A stretch of 64,000 bases of DNA, from the NCBI GenBank assembly GCA_964036195.1, contig OZ038455.1, positions 12,975,855 through 13,039,854 on the forward strand, written 5' to 3'. This document shows positions 10,401-19,490 of the stretch, piece after piece (within the stretch, counting starts at the first letter, position 1; every line of letters starts with the position of its first letter). Both the position numbers and the translations under genes were made by a program. A model generated the notes under the pieces. It saw only the letters and a program-made list of their open reading frames with translations. It did not search any database and was not told where the DNA came from. Source of the stretch: Sphaerolaimus hirsutus. Taxonomy: Eukaryota; Nematoda; Chromadorea; Monhysterida; Sphaerolaimidae.

Positions 10401-12412
10401 ACAGTTTCATCATACTTTGTAAAAAGGACAAGATCAATGGAAATTCACCTGCTGGACACTGGCTTTTGCATTGACATTATTGCTTTATGTCCATTCTTGT
10501 ATTTTATTTAAACAGTGTGTATCACATTGCTTAATCAGTAAAAAATCAACACTGAAAATGTGCCATTTGCCCCACACACGCTAGGTGACATCGACACCTA
10601 ATGTCAACTGGTTCCGTTCCTAATTCAAAGATTGCATTTGGACGTCGTTCGTTCACTCGTCAGCAAGCTTTGAATCGGGATCGGCACCAGTTGACATTTG
10701 GTGTTGATGTCAACTAGCGTGTGTGGGCCCATCATCACGCAACTTCATACCACTAAATTTGTTACAGTCTGAAACGGCTGTTCATACAGCAGTAAAATGT
10801 GAAATAATGCATGAAAATGATAAATAAATTGATTTCTGATGCTCAACAGTGAGAGCTCTTTCTAAAATTTTTTTTTACACTTACACTTTTTTTTACACTT
10901 TCCTAGGTATTTTAAAAATACCTTACGCTTACAGTATCCATACTCAAAATTTGGAAAGTGTATTTACACTTACACTTTCCAAAAATACCGGTATTTTAAC
11001 AACTCTAGTCGAAAGCAGTGTCAAAAAAACTGACACTTTAAAAAACAAAGCGCCAGGGCTTCTAACCGTGAACCAAATGGCCATATTATGAAACACGGAG
11101 GGCAGCGATTGCGAAAATACTCGATGCCAAGGGCACCAGAACTGCCCAATGTCCGTGTCGGTGTGGTGCGACAAGCCGAAAGTGTAGTATGTAATGAACC
11201 AGGGAAGACTGCTCGCACCTGAAAGGAGTAGGTACCTTTGGTGGTATTTACTGTGTGTGTACTTGTGATGAGAAAGCGTTGGAGAAATGGCCGTAATCGG
11301 AGCGAGAAAAAGATGTCAGATGTCAAAATTGAATATAACAGTAATTTATAAGCGTCTAAAGACATAGGTATTTAAATACTATGTATACTACCTTATATAA
11401 TATAATATAAGTATATAGACACTATGTATACTACCTAATATAATATTTATTTACAATTCATTCATTGTTTTTCACATGCGTTCTGTCTTCTCATTAAAAC
11501 CTAAACACTCAATTCGGGTGGGTTCACTTTAACCTGTGGTTATTTCGAGATATGTCAATTCAAGGGCCGGAAATTTATTCGAGGAAATACGGTACATGTT
11601 TGCAAAAACAAAATTATTACATCCGACTGGATGGGCTTAAACAAGACTCATAAATACAAGTAGTTTTGTAATTGGCAAAGTAAAGTGCATGCAACCCTGG
11701 CAAGGCAATTTTCCGACGAATCAAAAAGCCGTTCCCTTTCAAAAGCCCACCCAGTTTAACAAACCAGTGAAAAACTCGGCTAGCGACATGGCCAAAAGCA
11801 CCGCATTTGTGCATGTTCTCATTTCCTTTCTAGTCAGCACGGCGACAATGAGTAAATTGGTGGCGGTAGCGAGCGCGAGCATAGCCGGCACGAAATAGCC
11901 ATAGATCGGTTCCGCGTAGACTCTCGGCTGGGTGGCGCTGATGTTTACCAGACTGTAGCGTAAAAGTCTGAGCAGTTGCATTCTGCGCACGAGAATGTCG
12001 GGCGCGGCGCTCGACGCGGCCATCGAGCTGGGGGGCAATTCCAGACCCTGTGAAATGCCATGTAAAATGTCAAATGTCATGCAAAGTGTCAAAGTCATGT
12101 AAAATGTACAATATCATGCACAGTGTCAAAGTAATGTGAAATGCCCTGAAAAATGTCAAAAGTCATGTAAAATGCCCTGTAAAATGACAACCGTTTTGCC
12201 ATTTTGCAGGTCATTTCACATGACTTTTGACACTTTGCACGACATTTGACATTTTGCAGGGCATTTAACAGGGTCTGGGACTGGCACCTGTACAGCGGCT
12301 CGGTGCCGTTCGCGTCGGCGACGTCCGCGTGCACGGGCATTTCGGGGCTGGTGGCCAGCGTGTCGCCCGGCCACGATGGTAAATGAGAGTATTCTGTGCC
12401 GTTGGTGAACAT
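1215..12412 (-). CDS. SPR-like: SPR-type (sex peptide / myoinhibitory peptide receptor-like) GPCR, 11 exons
   Basis: Predicted seven-helix class A neuropeptide receptor of the plasma membrane. Exons in order are 12288-12412, 11765-12027, 11067-11218, 8322-8484, 7757-7886, 7415-7533, 6811-6978, 5865-6067, 3780-3862, 2696-2839 and 1215-1494. They total 1830 bases, and all ten junction phases agree. The N-terminus has three N-glycosylation sequons (N4, N35, N70). TM1 starts near YGYFVP (84-89), followed by MRTCTNAVLLAMS. QRY at 186-188 replaces DRY, as in SPR. Cysteines 158 and 254 fit the TM3-ECL2 disulfide. TM5 has HVVPC, TM6 has MLIAVIAVF and TM7 ends TYPLKF...CGMSAQFR, close to the YPINF...YCGMSRQFR I recall for insect SPR. 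A CCCC tail (551-554) is a likely palmitoylation site. Loop 3 is about 160 residues, far longer than usual. The start ATG is chosen by frame; a 5' exon further upstream is possible because an acceptor-like site lies at 12431. Confidence 0.9.
1703..2427. mobile_element. hAT-like MITE, CGATATT array (in SPR intron 10)
   Basis: TIR TAGGGTTCAAACGATAT with its complement at the far end, flanked by a perfect 8-bp duplication ATCAACTA (1695-1702, 2428-2435). Arrays of ATTCGATATCGAT lie at both ends, with an array-free middle (about 1880-2280). Confidence 0.9.
2696..2839 (-). CDS. SPR-like GPCR exon 10 (TM6, loop 3, start of TM7)
   Basis: The acceptor CTGCCCCCAG is the right end of an introner. The exon encodes RMLIAVIAVFTATELVACAL, then FCDSCKNATMFHTANVTII. 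It ends in phase 2 at TTTAG/GTGTGT. Confidence 0.9.
2840..3779 (-). mobile_element. Introner 4: intron 9, interrupted by another transposon
   Basis: Donor GTGCCAGTTCCAAACACTG and acceptor GAGACTGCCCCCAG mark the two ends. Arms carry repeated TTTACAGGGTCTTTTACA units. A separate TAGGGTTGG element (2995-3650) has inserted near the middle. The flanks keep CCAGGT (donor side) and CCAGGA (acceptor side), consistent with a 6-bp target duplication. Confidence 0.86.
2995..3650. mobile_element. TAGGGTTGG-family element inside introner 4
   Basis: It starts TAGGGTTGGAAAAAATC and ends CAAGTGCCAACCCTA. Both flanks share ATACTC, an imperfect target duplication. The ends are A/T-rich arrays around AAAATCAGATTTTTT, with a conserved middle also seen in the copies at 44739-45436, 45442-46854 and 58806-62857 (a TGAAAACAACCACCAATG-like stretch followed by CGCGCAAA). 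Confidence 0.75.
3780..3862 (-). CDS. SPR-like GPCR exon 9 (third intracellular loop, part 3)
   Basis: It encodes VSLSTPSGQRTLDRSHSSGH, then SSAVAAT, with several potential phosphorylation serines. The acceptor is CACCGGCCAG. It ends in phase 2 at CACCAG/GTGCCAGTTCC, an introner end. This is the only frame that joins to TM6. Confidence 0.75.
4073..5816. mobile_element. Long hairpin element AAACACCTTCCCGG (SPR intron 8)
   Basis: Inverted ends read AAACACCTTCCCGGTCACG and CGTGACGGGAAGGTGTTT. Most of the interior from 4740 to 5760 is also near-perfectly self-complementary (for example 4820-4860 against 5640-5690). It contains the hAT-like insertion 4115-4735. A related copy lies at 20628-22303. 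Confidence 0.8.
4115..4735. mobile_element. hAT-like MITE, GGGATC array
   Basis: TIR TAGGGTTCAAACGGGAT, perfect 8-bp duplication CTTGTGAC (4107-4114, 4736-4743). Two GGGATC arrays flank a unique core (about 4340-4515). It sits inside the hairpin element 4073-5816. Confidence 0.93.
5865..6067 (-). CDS. SPR-like GPCR exon 8 (third intracellular loop, part 2)
   Basis: It encodes GIGTSPNCNLSPTG, then KRSTSTTASASLSVGG and CADEKGREVGRT. It is low complexity but open and in phase on both sides. The acceptor ACAG/GG lies inside the introner arm, so the first residues (GIGTSP) appear to be encoded by the transposon end. The donor is ACT/GTCAGT. If this donor were skipped, a stop would follow after two codons. 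Confidence 0.7.
6068..6810 (-). mobile_element. Introner 3: intron 7, interrupted by another transposon
   Basis: Minus-strand start GTGGCAGTCCCAAGCCCTG and arrays of AAAGTCAAATGTCAAATG match the introner family. The other arm ends ACAGGGATTGGGACTTCCCC. Here the used acceptor is the AG inside ACAGGG, so part of the arm is exonic. A CAGGG-type hAT-like element (6201-6635) is inserted within it. Confidence 0.82.
6201..6635. mobile_element. hAT-like MITE, CAGGGACGTATCCAGG family
   Basis: It starts CAGGGACGTATCCAGG and ends CCTGGATACGGCCCTG, with perfect 8-bp duplication TACACAAT (6193-6200, 6636-6643). The interior has G- and C-runs and a TGGCGCTATGGCGC-like palindromic array (6303-6385). Confidence 0.88.
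6811..6978 (-). CDS. SPR-like GPCR exon 7 (third intracellular loop, part 1)
   Basis: A polypyrimidine run (the G-run at 6991-7004 on the plus strand) precedes acceptor AACGCAG. The exon encodes RRVYEPPQDPSADKFLIAS and PTQLNTLPPHNTT, hydrophilic and disordered in appearance. Phases agree on both sides. It ends in an introner donor, ACTG/GTGGCAGTCCC. Confidence 0.8.
6990..7395. repeat. Relic of CCGTATT/CTCGAATAA repeat in SPR intron 6
   Basis: A G/C-homopolymer stretch (6991-7010), TCCCCCCCCCTCGAAAAAC motifs, and one end matching ATTATTCGAGGATATACGG (7372-7390). Only one recognisable TIR remains. Confidence 0.5.
7415..7533 (-). CDS. SPR-like GPCR exon 6 (TM5)
   Basis: It encodes RASLMHVVPCGLLVYFTW, then RLAGTVRMHEKRWRQRR, a textbook TM5 with HVxPC followed by a basic start of loop 3. 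The acceptor CTGCCCCCAG belongs to an introner. The donor GGCG/GTGAGT is consensus. Confidence 0.92.
7534..7756 (-). mobile_element. Introner 2: intron 5 of the SPR-like gene
   Basis: The cleanest copy, 223 bp from donor GTGCCAATCCC to acceptor CTGCCCCCAG. The centre GCAAAATGGCAAC-TCT-GTTGCCATTTTGC (7617-7645) is a perfect hairpin tip. Each arm repeats a unit like ATGTCAAAAGTCATG. It lies exactly between TM5 and loop-2 codons in phase 2. Confidence 0.92.
7757..7886 (-). CDS. SPR-like GPCR exon 5 (extracellular loop 2)
   Basis: This exon encodes PPWSLPYLSPAVAKLEHACV and ends at NGLFWT. It carries the conserved loop-2 cysteine. The acceptor is CACCTCGCAG. It ends in phase 2 at ACCAG/GTGCCAATCCC, the left end of the 223-bp introner. 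Confidence 0.88.
8322..8484 (-). CDS. SPR-like GPCR exon 4 (end TM3, TM4)
   Basis: It encodes VFLAAQRYIYICKFTKVARLC, so the DRY box reads QRY, then the TM4 stretch ITLAIVCVVCVLYELPG and LDSSYF. The acceptor is CCACCACAG. The donor GATG/GTCGGT is weak but is the one that keeps phase with exon 5. Confidence 0.88.
8990..10130. repeat. Interspersed repeat, copy 1 of 3
   Basis: It shares several blocks with 30460-31720 and 33290-33880: the CCATTTATATTTGCCAG motif, a TATATATAGTA block next to TTGGGGGCACCCTCAC, and GCTTGCATGTGGG. On the minus strand it encodes TAHGGQDWLPKCHEQH (about 9700-9760), similar to translations of the other copies. No complete protein is recognisable. Confidence 0.6.
10569..10729. 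mobile_element. Short MITE with GTTGACATC/CACACACGCTAG ends
   Basis: Inverted ends CCCACACACGCTAGGTGACA and its counterpart at 10710-10729. Related ends occur at 53458-53578 and as a single end near 58485-58510, so it is a dispersed family. Confidence 0.7.
11067..11218 (-). CDS. SPR-like GPCR exon 3 (end TM2, loop, TM3)
   Basis: The acceptor is TACTCCTTTCAG. It encodes ASSLPWFITYYTFGL, then FWCPWHRVFSQSLPSVFHN and AIWFT. This matches the SPR pattern of PAPWYFYMYT followed by the TM3 cysteine and the FHxxxIW stretch. It ends in phase 0 at ACG/GTTAGA. Confidence 0.92.
11765..12027 (-). CDS. SPR-like GPCR exon 2 (TM1, loop 1, start of TM2)
   Basis: This exon starts after a CCCCCCAG acceptor inside an introner end and reads through YGYFVPAMLALATATN (TM1), LTRKEMRTCTNAVLLAMS and LAEFFT (TM2). 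It ends in phase 1 at ACTG/GTTTGT. The MRTxTN motif after TM1 is a hallmark of the SPR/myosuppressin-receptor group. Confidence 0.93.
12028..12287 (-). mobile_element. Introner 1: intron 1 of the SPR-like gene
   Basis: The whole 260-bp intron is an inverted-repeat element. Read on the minus strand it starts GTGCCAGTCCCAGACCCTG and ends CAGGGTCTGGAATTGCCCCC then CAG. Between them are arrays of TGTAAAATGTCAAATGTCAT-like units, mirrored around a centre near 12190. Donor and acceptor are at the element boundaries. There is no other intron sequence. Confidence 0.88.
12288..12412 (-). CDS. SPR-like GPCR exon 1 (extracellular N-terminus)
   Basis: It encodes MFTNGTEYSHLPSW and on to NGTEPLY, an extracellular tail with two N-glycosylation sequons. 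ATG at 12412-12410 has A at -3. It ends in phase 2 at a CAG/GTGCCAG donor, which is the end of an introner. In-frame codons run upstream to a CGCAG acceptor-like site at 12431, so the exon may be longer or preceded by a 5' exon. Confidence 0.75.
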
Positions 12413-12430
12413 GGTCCACGCGCAGTCACG

Positions 12431-13652
12431 CTGCGAATGTGGGAAAATATTGCATGCGATTTTTGAGAGGTTGATATTTTTATCAAATGTTGTTGCGAAT
12501 GTAGAAAACGCGAATGTGTTTCCAATGCAATTTAAGCAGACAAATGTTTAGATTGCGAAAATGCATTCACGAAAACACCGAAATTGAGCGCAGAAACTCA
12601 TTGAGTTGTTTTACACAGGAACACAGAAACTCGCAAATTTTGAAAAACTCGAAACTGAAATGAGTTTTTTTTGAGAACACGAAATACAGAAAATACAGAA
12701 AAGTTTGTTTTGTAGAGTTTTTTCATCAAATCAATTGAAGGACTATGACTACAGTTGTACTAAAACATACGATATGTGCATAAGGCATGCATGTATGTAC
12801 ATATAATATGTTCTTAATGTATCCAAATTTTATGATGGAATATTTGTCCAACCAAACATAAAAAATTAAAAGATGGCATCTAACTCTCCTGCTGGTTTTG
12901 ACTCTACAGGGGTTGGAATTGCCCCCTGGTGACCATGATGATTTTTGCAGACATTTTCACTAATGTGAGCAGCTTACCAGCTTGTGCAACCCCAGAAAAG
13001 GCATAGGCATATATAGGCTTTTTCAAGGTTAAAAAGGCAGAAAGGGGAAAAAATCGCTAATAATCAGTTAAAAGTAGCCAAAAGTAGGTATAATATGGCT
13101 GAAAATAGGGATATAACGTTGTTTATAGCCGGAAAGCACGATTTTGAAGGTGAACAACTATAAAAAGGTGCGAAAATTAGTGATTATGAGCGAAAATTGG
13201 GGCAAAATTTCTCAAAAACGACTCCAGATAGATAGATAGCTGAGCGATTAAGGGGAGGGGGGTCTTTGGGGGTAGTAGCCAAAAATTTTGCCTCGGGATA
13301 GATAGATAGCTGAGCGGCCTCCGGGATAGATATTTATATAGCTGAGCGGCCTCCGGGATAGATAGATAGCTGGCCGATTTGGGCCCTAGGAGACCCCTGC
13401 TTTTGGGACAGGTAAGTAGTTCAGATACCCTGAAGGCTTCAATGGATAGGTACATGTTCAACTATAGTTGCAGTTCAAATCAATTTCGTAATCTCCCATA
13501 CAGTGCACTACAATCCATCAAAGAATTTTGGAGTACTTCATAAATTGTAATTTGTGCGACATTTTGTTTATGCTGATGTTGTGGTGCAGATATGCTCATT
13601 GTGGAAATTTTTGAGGAGTTTTTGACACTTGAAAATATATGCACATCTTAAG
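12431..13652. other. Gene-free stretch 5' of the SPR-like gene
   Basis: It holds the possible promoter/5' UTR side of the receptor gene, the solo introner end at 12904 and a truncated GATAGATAGCTGAGCG repeat (about 13225-13400). No TATA box or exon could be supported. Confidence 0.5.
12904..12930 (+). mobile_element. Solo introner end (relic)
   Basis: CTACAGGGGTTGGAATTGCC followed by CCCTGG resembles the acceptor-side end of the SPR introners. No partner end was found nearby, so it is probably a remnant. Confidence 0.4.
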
Positions 13653-14438
13653 TAGGGTTCAAACGGGACCGCGGTCCCGGTACATGGTTCGGCAAAAAGT
13701 CGGGACTGGGGCGGTCCCGGTCCCGGTCCCAGTCCCGACACCCCAGTCCCGGTCCTGGTCCCGACAATTGAAAAAGGCCAGTCCCGGTCCCGGTCCCGAC
13801 CACCCAGTCCCGGTCCCGGTCCCGGTCCCGGAATTTTTCAGCGGTCCCGATAAGAAACATTGACCGGACTGGATCCAAATTTTGCCTTTTATATACTTGT
13901 AAAATTCGAAAAAATATGCGCCAGTCGGCGCATTCTCATTCCGTCAACGAATTTTTGACGTTTTTTTTTGTGAGTTCCAAACATTCTCATTCATGTTCGA
14001 CATCAGAGAAGGCTGAAAAATTTATTTTCCTTCAGAAAGCACTGCGCCAGCTTATGTATCAATACTAACTGTCATAATTTTCGTGCATTACGTCCTTTTT
14101 TGTGACTCAATTGAATTTTGTGACTTTTATTATATTTTTGATGACAATTTTGATTGAATGAAGTGTGAAAATCGTATGAAACTTCTGAAAATAAGCATTC
14201 AAATGGTTATTGGTCCCGATAGGGCTCAAAAGGGGGCTGTGGTCCTGGTACCTGGTTCGGCAAATCCTGGTCCCGGTCCGTATGCCCCAGTCCCGGTCCC
14301 GGTCCCGGTCCCGACAATTGAAAAATGCCAGTCCCGGTCCCGGTCCCGGTCCCGACCACCTAGTCCCGGTCCCGGTCCCGATAAGAAAAATTTCTGGTCC
14401 CGGTCCCGGTCCGAAAAACTGGTCCCGTTTGAACCCTA
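13653..14438. mobile_element. hAT-like MITE, GGTCCC array
   Basis: TIR TAGGGTTCAAACGGGACC and CCCGTTTGAACCCTA, with duplication ATCTTAAG/ATGTTAAG (7 of 8). Two GTCCCG arrays (about 13660-13870 and 14215-14435) flank a unique core. The TIR is the one found on the GGGATC elements; the array differs. Confidence 0.88.
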
Positions 14439-16390
14439 ATGTTAAGTGGGGTCAAAACATGCTCAAAACCAATATTTGATAAGAAAACTGCTGTTTTCAC
14501 ATTGAAATGCTGTAATAGAAACTTTTTTGAAATGCTGTAATAGAAACTTTCTTGAAACTCAAGTTTTTACAAGAACACATAAATAAAAACAGAGTTACTC
14601 AAGTTTTTTTGTTGTGAAAAACTTGAAACATAGGTATTCATTTTTGAAAAACTCAAAACACAAAGAGTTTTTTTCCCTGGAAAACATACCCATCATTGAA
14701 CGCATTGCACAATTTCAACGATGGTTGGATTTAATTTCGTTTATTACATCGAAAAAACATTTTTACCGACCACTCGAGTTTCGCATGCCAGGCTTGTTCA
14801 AAGTACTGAACGTAAATATGAAGTATTTAATTTTTACTCACCACTGAGTACAGAAAACGGAAAATTTTTACTTTTACTGATAAGTAAACGTGAGAAATTG
14901 CTTTTTTCCGGCTACAGAAAACGTAAAAGTGAGTATTCGTTAGAAATGTTGACACAATTTTTACTCTAAATCACTAATTTTTATACTTTGTGCTCATTTT
15001 CACCCTCCAATTATCTAGTTCTCCTACTTTTTTGCCAAATTTCAGCTGTTCTTGACTATATATGTGCTAACATACATACAAATTTGTACTATTTTTCCTT
15101 ATTTTTAGCTTTTTCTTCCTTTTTTTCTTTCTGCGCCTTGAAAAAGCTGACATAAAAACCTATACGAAATACGTTTTCTGTACTCGGGTGCTTCAAACAA
15201 GTACGCGTGAAGTCGAGTACCGGTACTTTCTTTCATAAGAAACACTTTCATTTACACAGTACTCGAGTATATGTATTTTTCGAGTAAACGAGTATTTAGT
15301 AAATCAGAGTAAATGTAAATACCCATTATCAACTCTGGTCTGATCAGGCGCCCGGGTTATTTAATAATTGAATGAGCTGGCATCATCGATAAAAATTTAA
15401 GGTTTGAGTCTGATATTTTTAAGTTAAACATGATGATGGCTAGCGGCCACTCGCGTTTCATTCGACAAAATGCGATATGCGGACTTTGACAGTTCATAAA
15501 GCTGGCCCTGTGATGCTTAATTTTTGTGCAAATCCAATTAACGTGCATTCGGATCAACATGAACGGGTTTGACTGATGAGTCACGCTCTCCTCTCAAAGT
15601 TCGTCTCACTCTGACAGTGTGCAATGTTTCTTTCTAACACTTTTGAGTTCTATATCGAGTCACTGAAGATAATCACTGATTACTGACGATATTACTGATA
15701 CTAAGGCATAATTAGTGAAGATATGTCATCATCTGTCAGCGAATACTTATTCTGCTTTTAATTTTGTTTACAATTTCTCACTTCGCAGCATAAATGAGAA
15801 TAGACATGAGAAAACACTAAGCAGAAACACCGCGGGGGCGAACTCAATGGGAAATTTGATATGATCGAGAGCAAAATGACTAGTGATGGAAAAGCACCAG
15901 AAAAAAGGGCGTCATTCACCAATTGAAAACAGGCATGGCATTTGGAAACAGGGCGCCAGGCGCCGAGGGCGACACAGAAAAAAAGGCGCCATTCAGAGAC
16001 AAGGGGACACGGAAATAGGGCGCGCGCCATCGAAGCAAAATAGTGCTGGGTGTCAAAGGCCAAAAAAGAAAGATGTGTAATCATTCCTCATTTATTTTTT
16101 ATGTGATTATTTACTGTGAAAAATGTGATTATTTACTGCGAAACACAGTGAGCATGGTTCACTGTTCATTCACTACCCTCACTTTCATGCTGCATGACCA
16201 ATGACAAGACAATGAGCAAAGACTAGCCCTGAAAGAAATAAAGTCATATTCATCTATTTACTGGTCTGACTGAACTCTTTAAAAAGAGTGTTACCATTTT
16301 TTAGTGATATAGAGATGTGAACACTCGTACACCAAATAAAAAAAATAGTGAGAAGAAGGTAATACACTACCATGCTGAATAGTTGAGATG
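14439..16390. other. Gene-free repeat stretch
   Basis: It contains a truncated CAGAGTTG-family copy (about 14796-15335, ending TATCAACTCTGG) with TTTACTC/GTAAA arrays, and a GGCGCC-array fragment (15883-16060). I see no supportable exon. Confidence 0.5.
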
Positions 16391-16394
16391 GCTC

Positions 16395-17215
16395 CGCACC
16401 TGTATGCACAAACGCCCGGCGCGCACAAACGCCTGGCACGCACAAAATGAAAGTCCGGTACGCACAAACGCCGGGGTCATATGTGCGGGTGGGGCTTGTA
16501 TGCTGGCTGGCTCCTAGGTTCAATCAAACGGGATTGACTTTTTGGGATCGGAATTGGGATTGGCTTTTGAGATTTCGGGATCGGGATTGACCTTTCAGGA
16601 TCGGGATCGGGATTGGCTTTTGAGATTTCGGGATCGGGATTGACATTTCAGGATCGGGATTGGGCTTGGGATTGGCAATTTTCGGGATTGGGATTGTAAA
16701 ACATTCTCATACTGAAGGATTTTGTCTACTTAACTGCAAAAATGGGCTTAAAACACTTTAAAAAAAGTTTTTCATTTGACTTTTCAATCTTTTTACCACT
16801 TTTGGCGCTTTTTTCGAGTAATAAAATGAAAAGTCATGTGACAAACAAATACTTTATTTCAAAATTAAGCAATCATTATGCCGGCAGTTCGCGGCTGGTA
16901 ATTAAAAAAATTGCGGCCAGCGCCAAATTCCCCCAAATGCCATGACGCCAGAGTTTTTTTGGAAGCATCCAGGTGCTCATGTATGGGGGGCAAACACAAA
17001 GTGGGGGGGGGGGCGTGTGAAAATCCCCTGCCCGGTACGCACAAATGACTGGTACGCACAAATGACCGGTACGCACAGAGCATCAGATTTGTGTGTTCGG
17101 GGCATTTGTGTGTTTTTGTTTGTGCGCGCCGGGCGTTTGTGCGCGCCGGGCGTTTGTGCACGCCGGGCGTTTGTGCGCGCCGGGCGTTTGTGCGTAGGAG
17201 GCCTCGCCCGTTGAG
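16395..17215. repeat. CACAAACGCC tandem arrays in inverted halves
   Basis: Left half 16405-16480 repeats CGCACAAACGCC-type units. The right half (17030-17195) carries the complement, including four 18-bp units GCGCGCCGGGCGTTTGTG (17123-17194). Between lies a degraded GGGATC-array fragment (16524-16700). Confidence 0.75.
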
Positions 17216-17559
17216 ATTATTCATCCATAGAGAAACAGGAGACTGAAGATCAACCACACTTGTATTGCTTCCCATTTTTGTACCTTTGCACAATTTTTAT
17301 GATGTTCAAGTATGTTGGGGTTTAGGGATTTGGCTACAACCACAAAAATTCCCTACAAATAATCCCCCAGTCCAGAGATAAAGGGTCTCCATAGAAACAC
17401 ATGCATTTTACTTGCATTTTTGAAACACACATACTTTAGCAGTTGAAACTTTCATCATCTTTCTATATCAAATACTTGCATATTATATATTTACAGTGAG
17501 GCCAACTTTTCTTCCCAGTAGAGCAAATCCAAAATTCAAAATAATAAATGACGGCATAC

Positions 17560-17690
17560 AATTGGGCGCCGTTCGGAAAAAGGGCGCCAGGCGCCAAGAG
17601 CGCTAAAGAAAAAAGGGCACCAAGCGTCATGGCGCGGCCCCTTCGGCGCCTTGAAATGGCGCCAGTACGATATGGCGCCATCCCATCACT
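17560..17690. repeat. GGCGCC palindrome array
   Basis: Clustered TGGCGCCA/GGCGCC motifs, as also seen at 15950-16030, 28490-28560, 37197-37250 and 56285-56420. The ends resemble GATGGCGCCATATCG but a full TIR pair is not clear. Confidence 0.55.
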
Positions 17691-18335
17691 GAATATGACT
17701 CCACGGCGAAGCGGCATCATAGCTTCATTTTGTAGGTAAGTGCACAAATACGTCATCAGTGTATTTGTGTACTTCCGTCGGACATACACACAACTTCAAA
17801 CAAACGCGGGATGTTGTGCCGCGCGGCAAGCTAGTTCGGTGAGATGCAACAGGCGCTGCGGCCCCCAAGGGCCGGACCCCAAACTATAAATTAAACTTTC
17901 CCGTTCAGTTCCAATCAGATGGATAGCGCTGAAATATGAGGATTGAAGTATGGGATAAAAATACAAGATAAATACGTTGTGGAAGGTCGCGAGGGCACCC
18001 TGATAAAAACCCATAGTTTGCATCTGGGTGGTGAAACGTAAACAATAACTTTAAGAAAAAAAGAAAAAGGAATCGGTGCACAGAAGCAATGACAAAAAAC
18101 ACTTTCACTTTCCGAAAATAACCCCGCTACCCTGCATTTCTCTGACATTTTCTGTGCGCTTGTCGCCATCGCAAAAACAGGGCGTGCAGTAAGTAACACG
18201 GGAAATGGGAAAGTGGCCGCGCTCGAGTGATTGTGATTGAGAAATTGTCTTTTCGGGTACTTCGGATATGGCAGGTGGACATTGGCAAGTTGACGCCATA
18301 AAATGTGTCTGCGAGTAGAAGCGAGGCGTACTTTG

Positions 18336-19490
18336 GGGTTTGGGGTCGGGGCAACTTTTTTTGTTTTCTCGAATAATCCCCTAGTCCCGAGATAAGGGGG
18401 GTCCATAAACATGGTCATTATACATGGCCGAACCGGTCGATCGACTTTGAAGGTTATTAACTCGGCCATTTCTGGGCCGATTTGCACCGTTCAACACTTA
18501 AAATGATCGGCACTACCTGTAGATTCCATTTTGTAGGTCGTATTAGTGATGTCTAAATTCCGTATGCCGATTTTACCCGGTTTTTCAACACAAAAAAAAT
18601 AAATTTTCTGAACATGCTATCATATACACTAGACAACGAGGATTCATATAAAACAAATATGAGTTTAATATCTATTTCCAATCAAAAGTTATGGAGCTTC
18701 AAACATTTCCCTCCTATCCACATAAATAACTGCATAAAGAAAATTCAAAACTCCATATTTCGACCATTTCTTAACCAATTTTAACCGATGATATCTTAAA
18801 ATGATCAGAATAACATGGAGATATCGTTTTTATTCACAGTTTATTTGTGTTTTTATTCACAGTTTATTCATTATGATAATTTCATGCAAGAGTTCGCATT
18901 ATTTTAATGTATGGAAAATATAATGGAATATACAGATGATATGAAAATAAAAATGAAATCTCCATGTCATTCTGATCATTTTAACTGTTCATTGGGTAAA
19001 ATCGGCTGAGAAATGGTCGAGATATGAAGTTTTGAATTTGTATGCATCGTTCTGTATGTGGTTGGTTATTTATGTGGATAGGAGGGAAATGTATGAAGCG
19101 CCATAACTTTTGATTGGAAAGAGATATTAAACTCATTTTTGTTTTATATGAATCCTCGTTGTCTAATGTATATGATAGCATGTTCAGAAAATTTATTTTT
19201 TTTTGTGTTGAAAAACCGGTAAAATCGGCATACGGAATTTAGACATTACTAACACGACCTACAAAATGGAATCTACAGGCCGTGCCGATCATTTTAAGTG
19301 TTATGGCCGAGTCATTAACCTTCAAATGGCCGGAGATCAGAAATGGCCGAATTATTAACCTTCAAAGTCGATCGACCGGATCGGCCATGTAAAAATGACC
19401 ATGTTTTTATAGACCCCCCTTATCTCTGGACTGGGGGATTATTCGAGAAAACAAAAATTTTTCGGTCGTTGCCCTGACCCCAAACCCCAA
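18336..19490. mobile_element. Long hairpin element, TTGGGGTTTGGGGTC ends
   Basis: It begins TTGGGGTTTGGGGTCGGGGC and ends with the complement CCCTGACCCCAAACCCCAA. Arms of about 500 bp are near mirror images (CCGGTCGATCGACTTTGAAG near 18431, its complement near 19360). A one-ended partial copy lies at about 42515-42760. Confidence 0.8.

Larger units (their letters stand above)
8857..11007. mobile_element. CAGAGTTG-family element filling SPR intron 3
   Basis: It starts CAGAGTTGCGAAAGTGTATT and ends TATTTTAACAACTCTA, with duplication GTTGAAAG/GTCGAAAG (7 of 8). Near the ends are degenerate TTTACACTTACACTTT arrays. A second repeat (about 8990-10130) and a 160-bp inverted repeat (10569-10729) appear to be inserted within. 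Confidence 0.78.

Noticed and set aside
16395-17200. CRISPR-like appearance of regularly spaced CACAAACGCC units
   Set aside because: Units are directly tandem without unique spacers, and the genome is eukaryotic.
17915-18487. 190-codon minus-strand open frame, the longest in the window
   Set aside because: Its upper part (18336-18487) belongs to the arm of a long hairpin transposon; the rest has no domain features, and the frame has no splice or start support.
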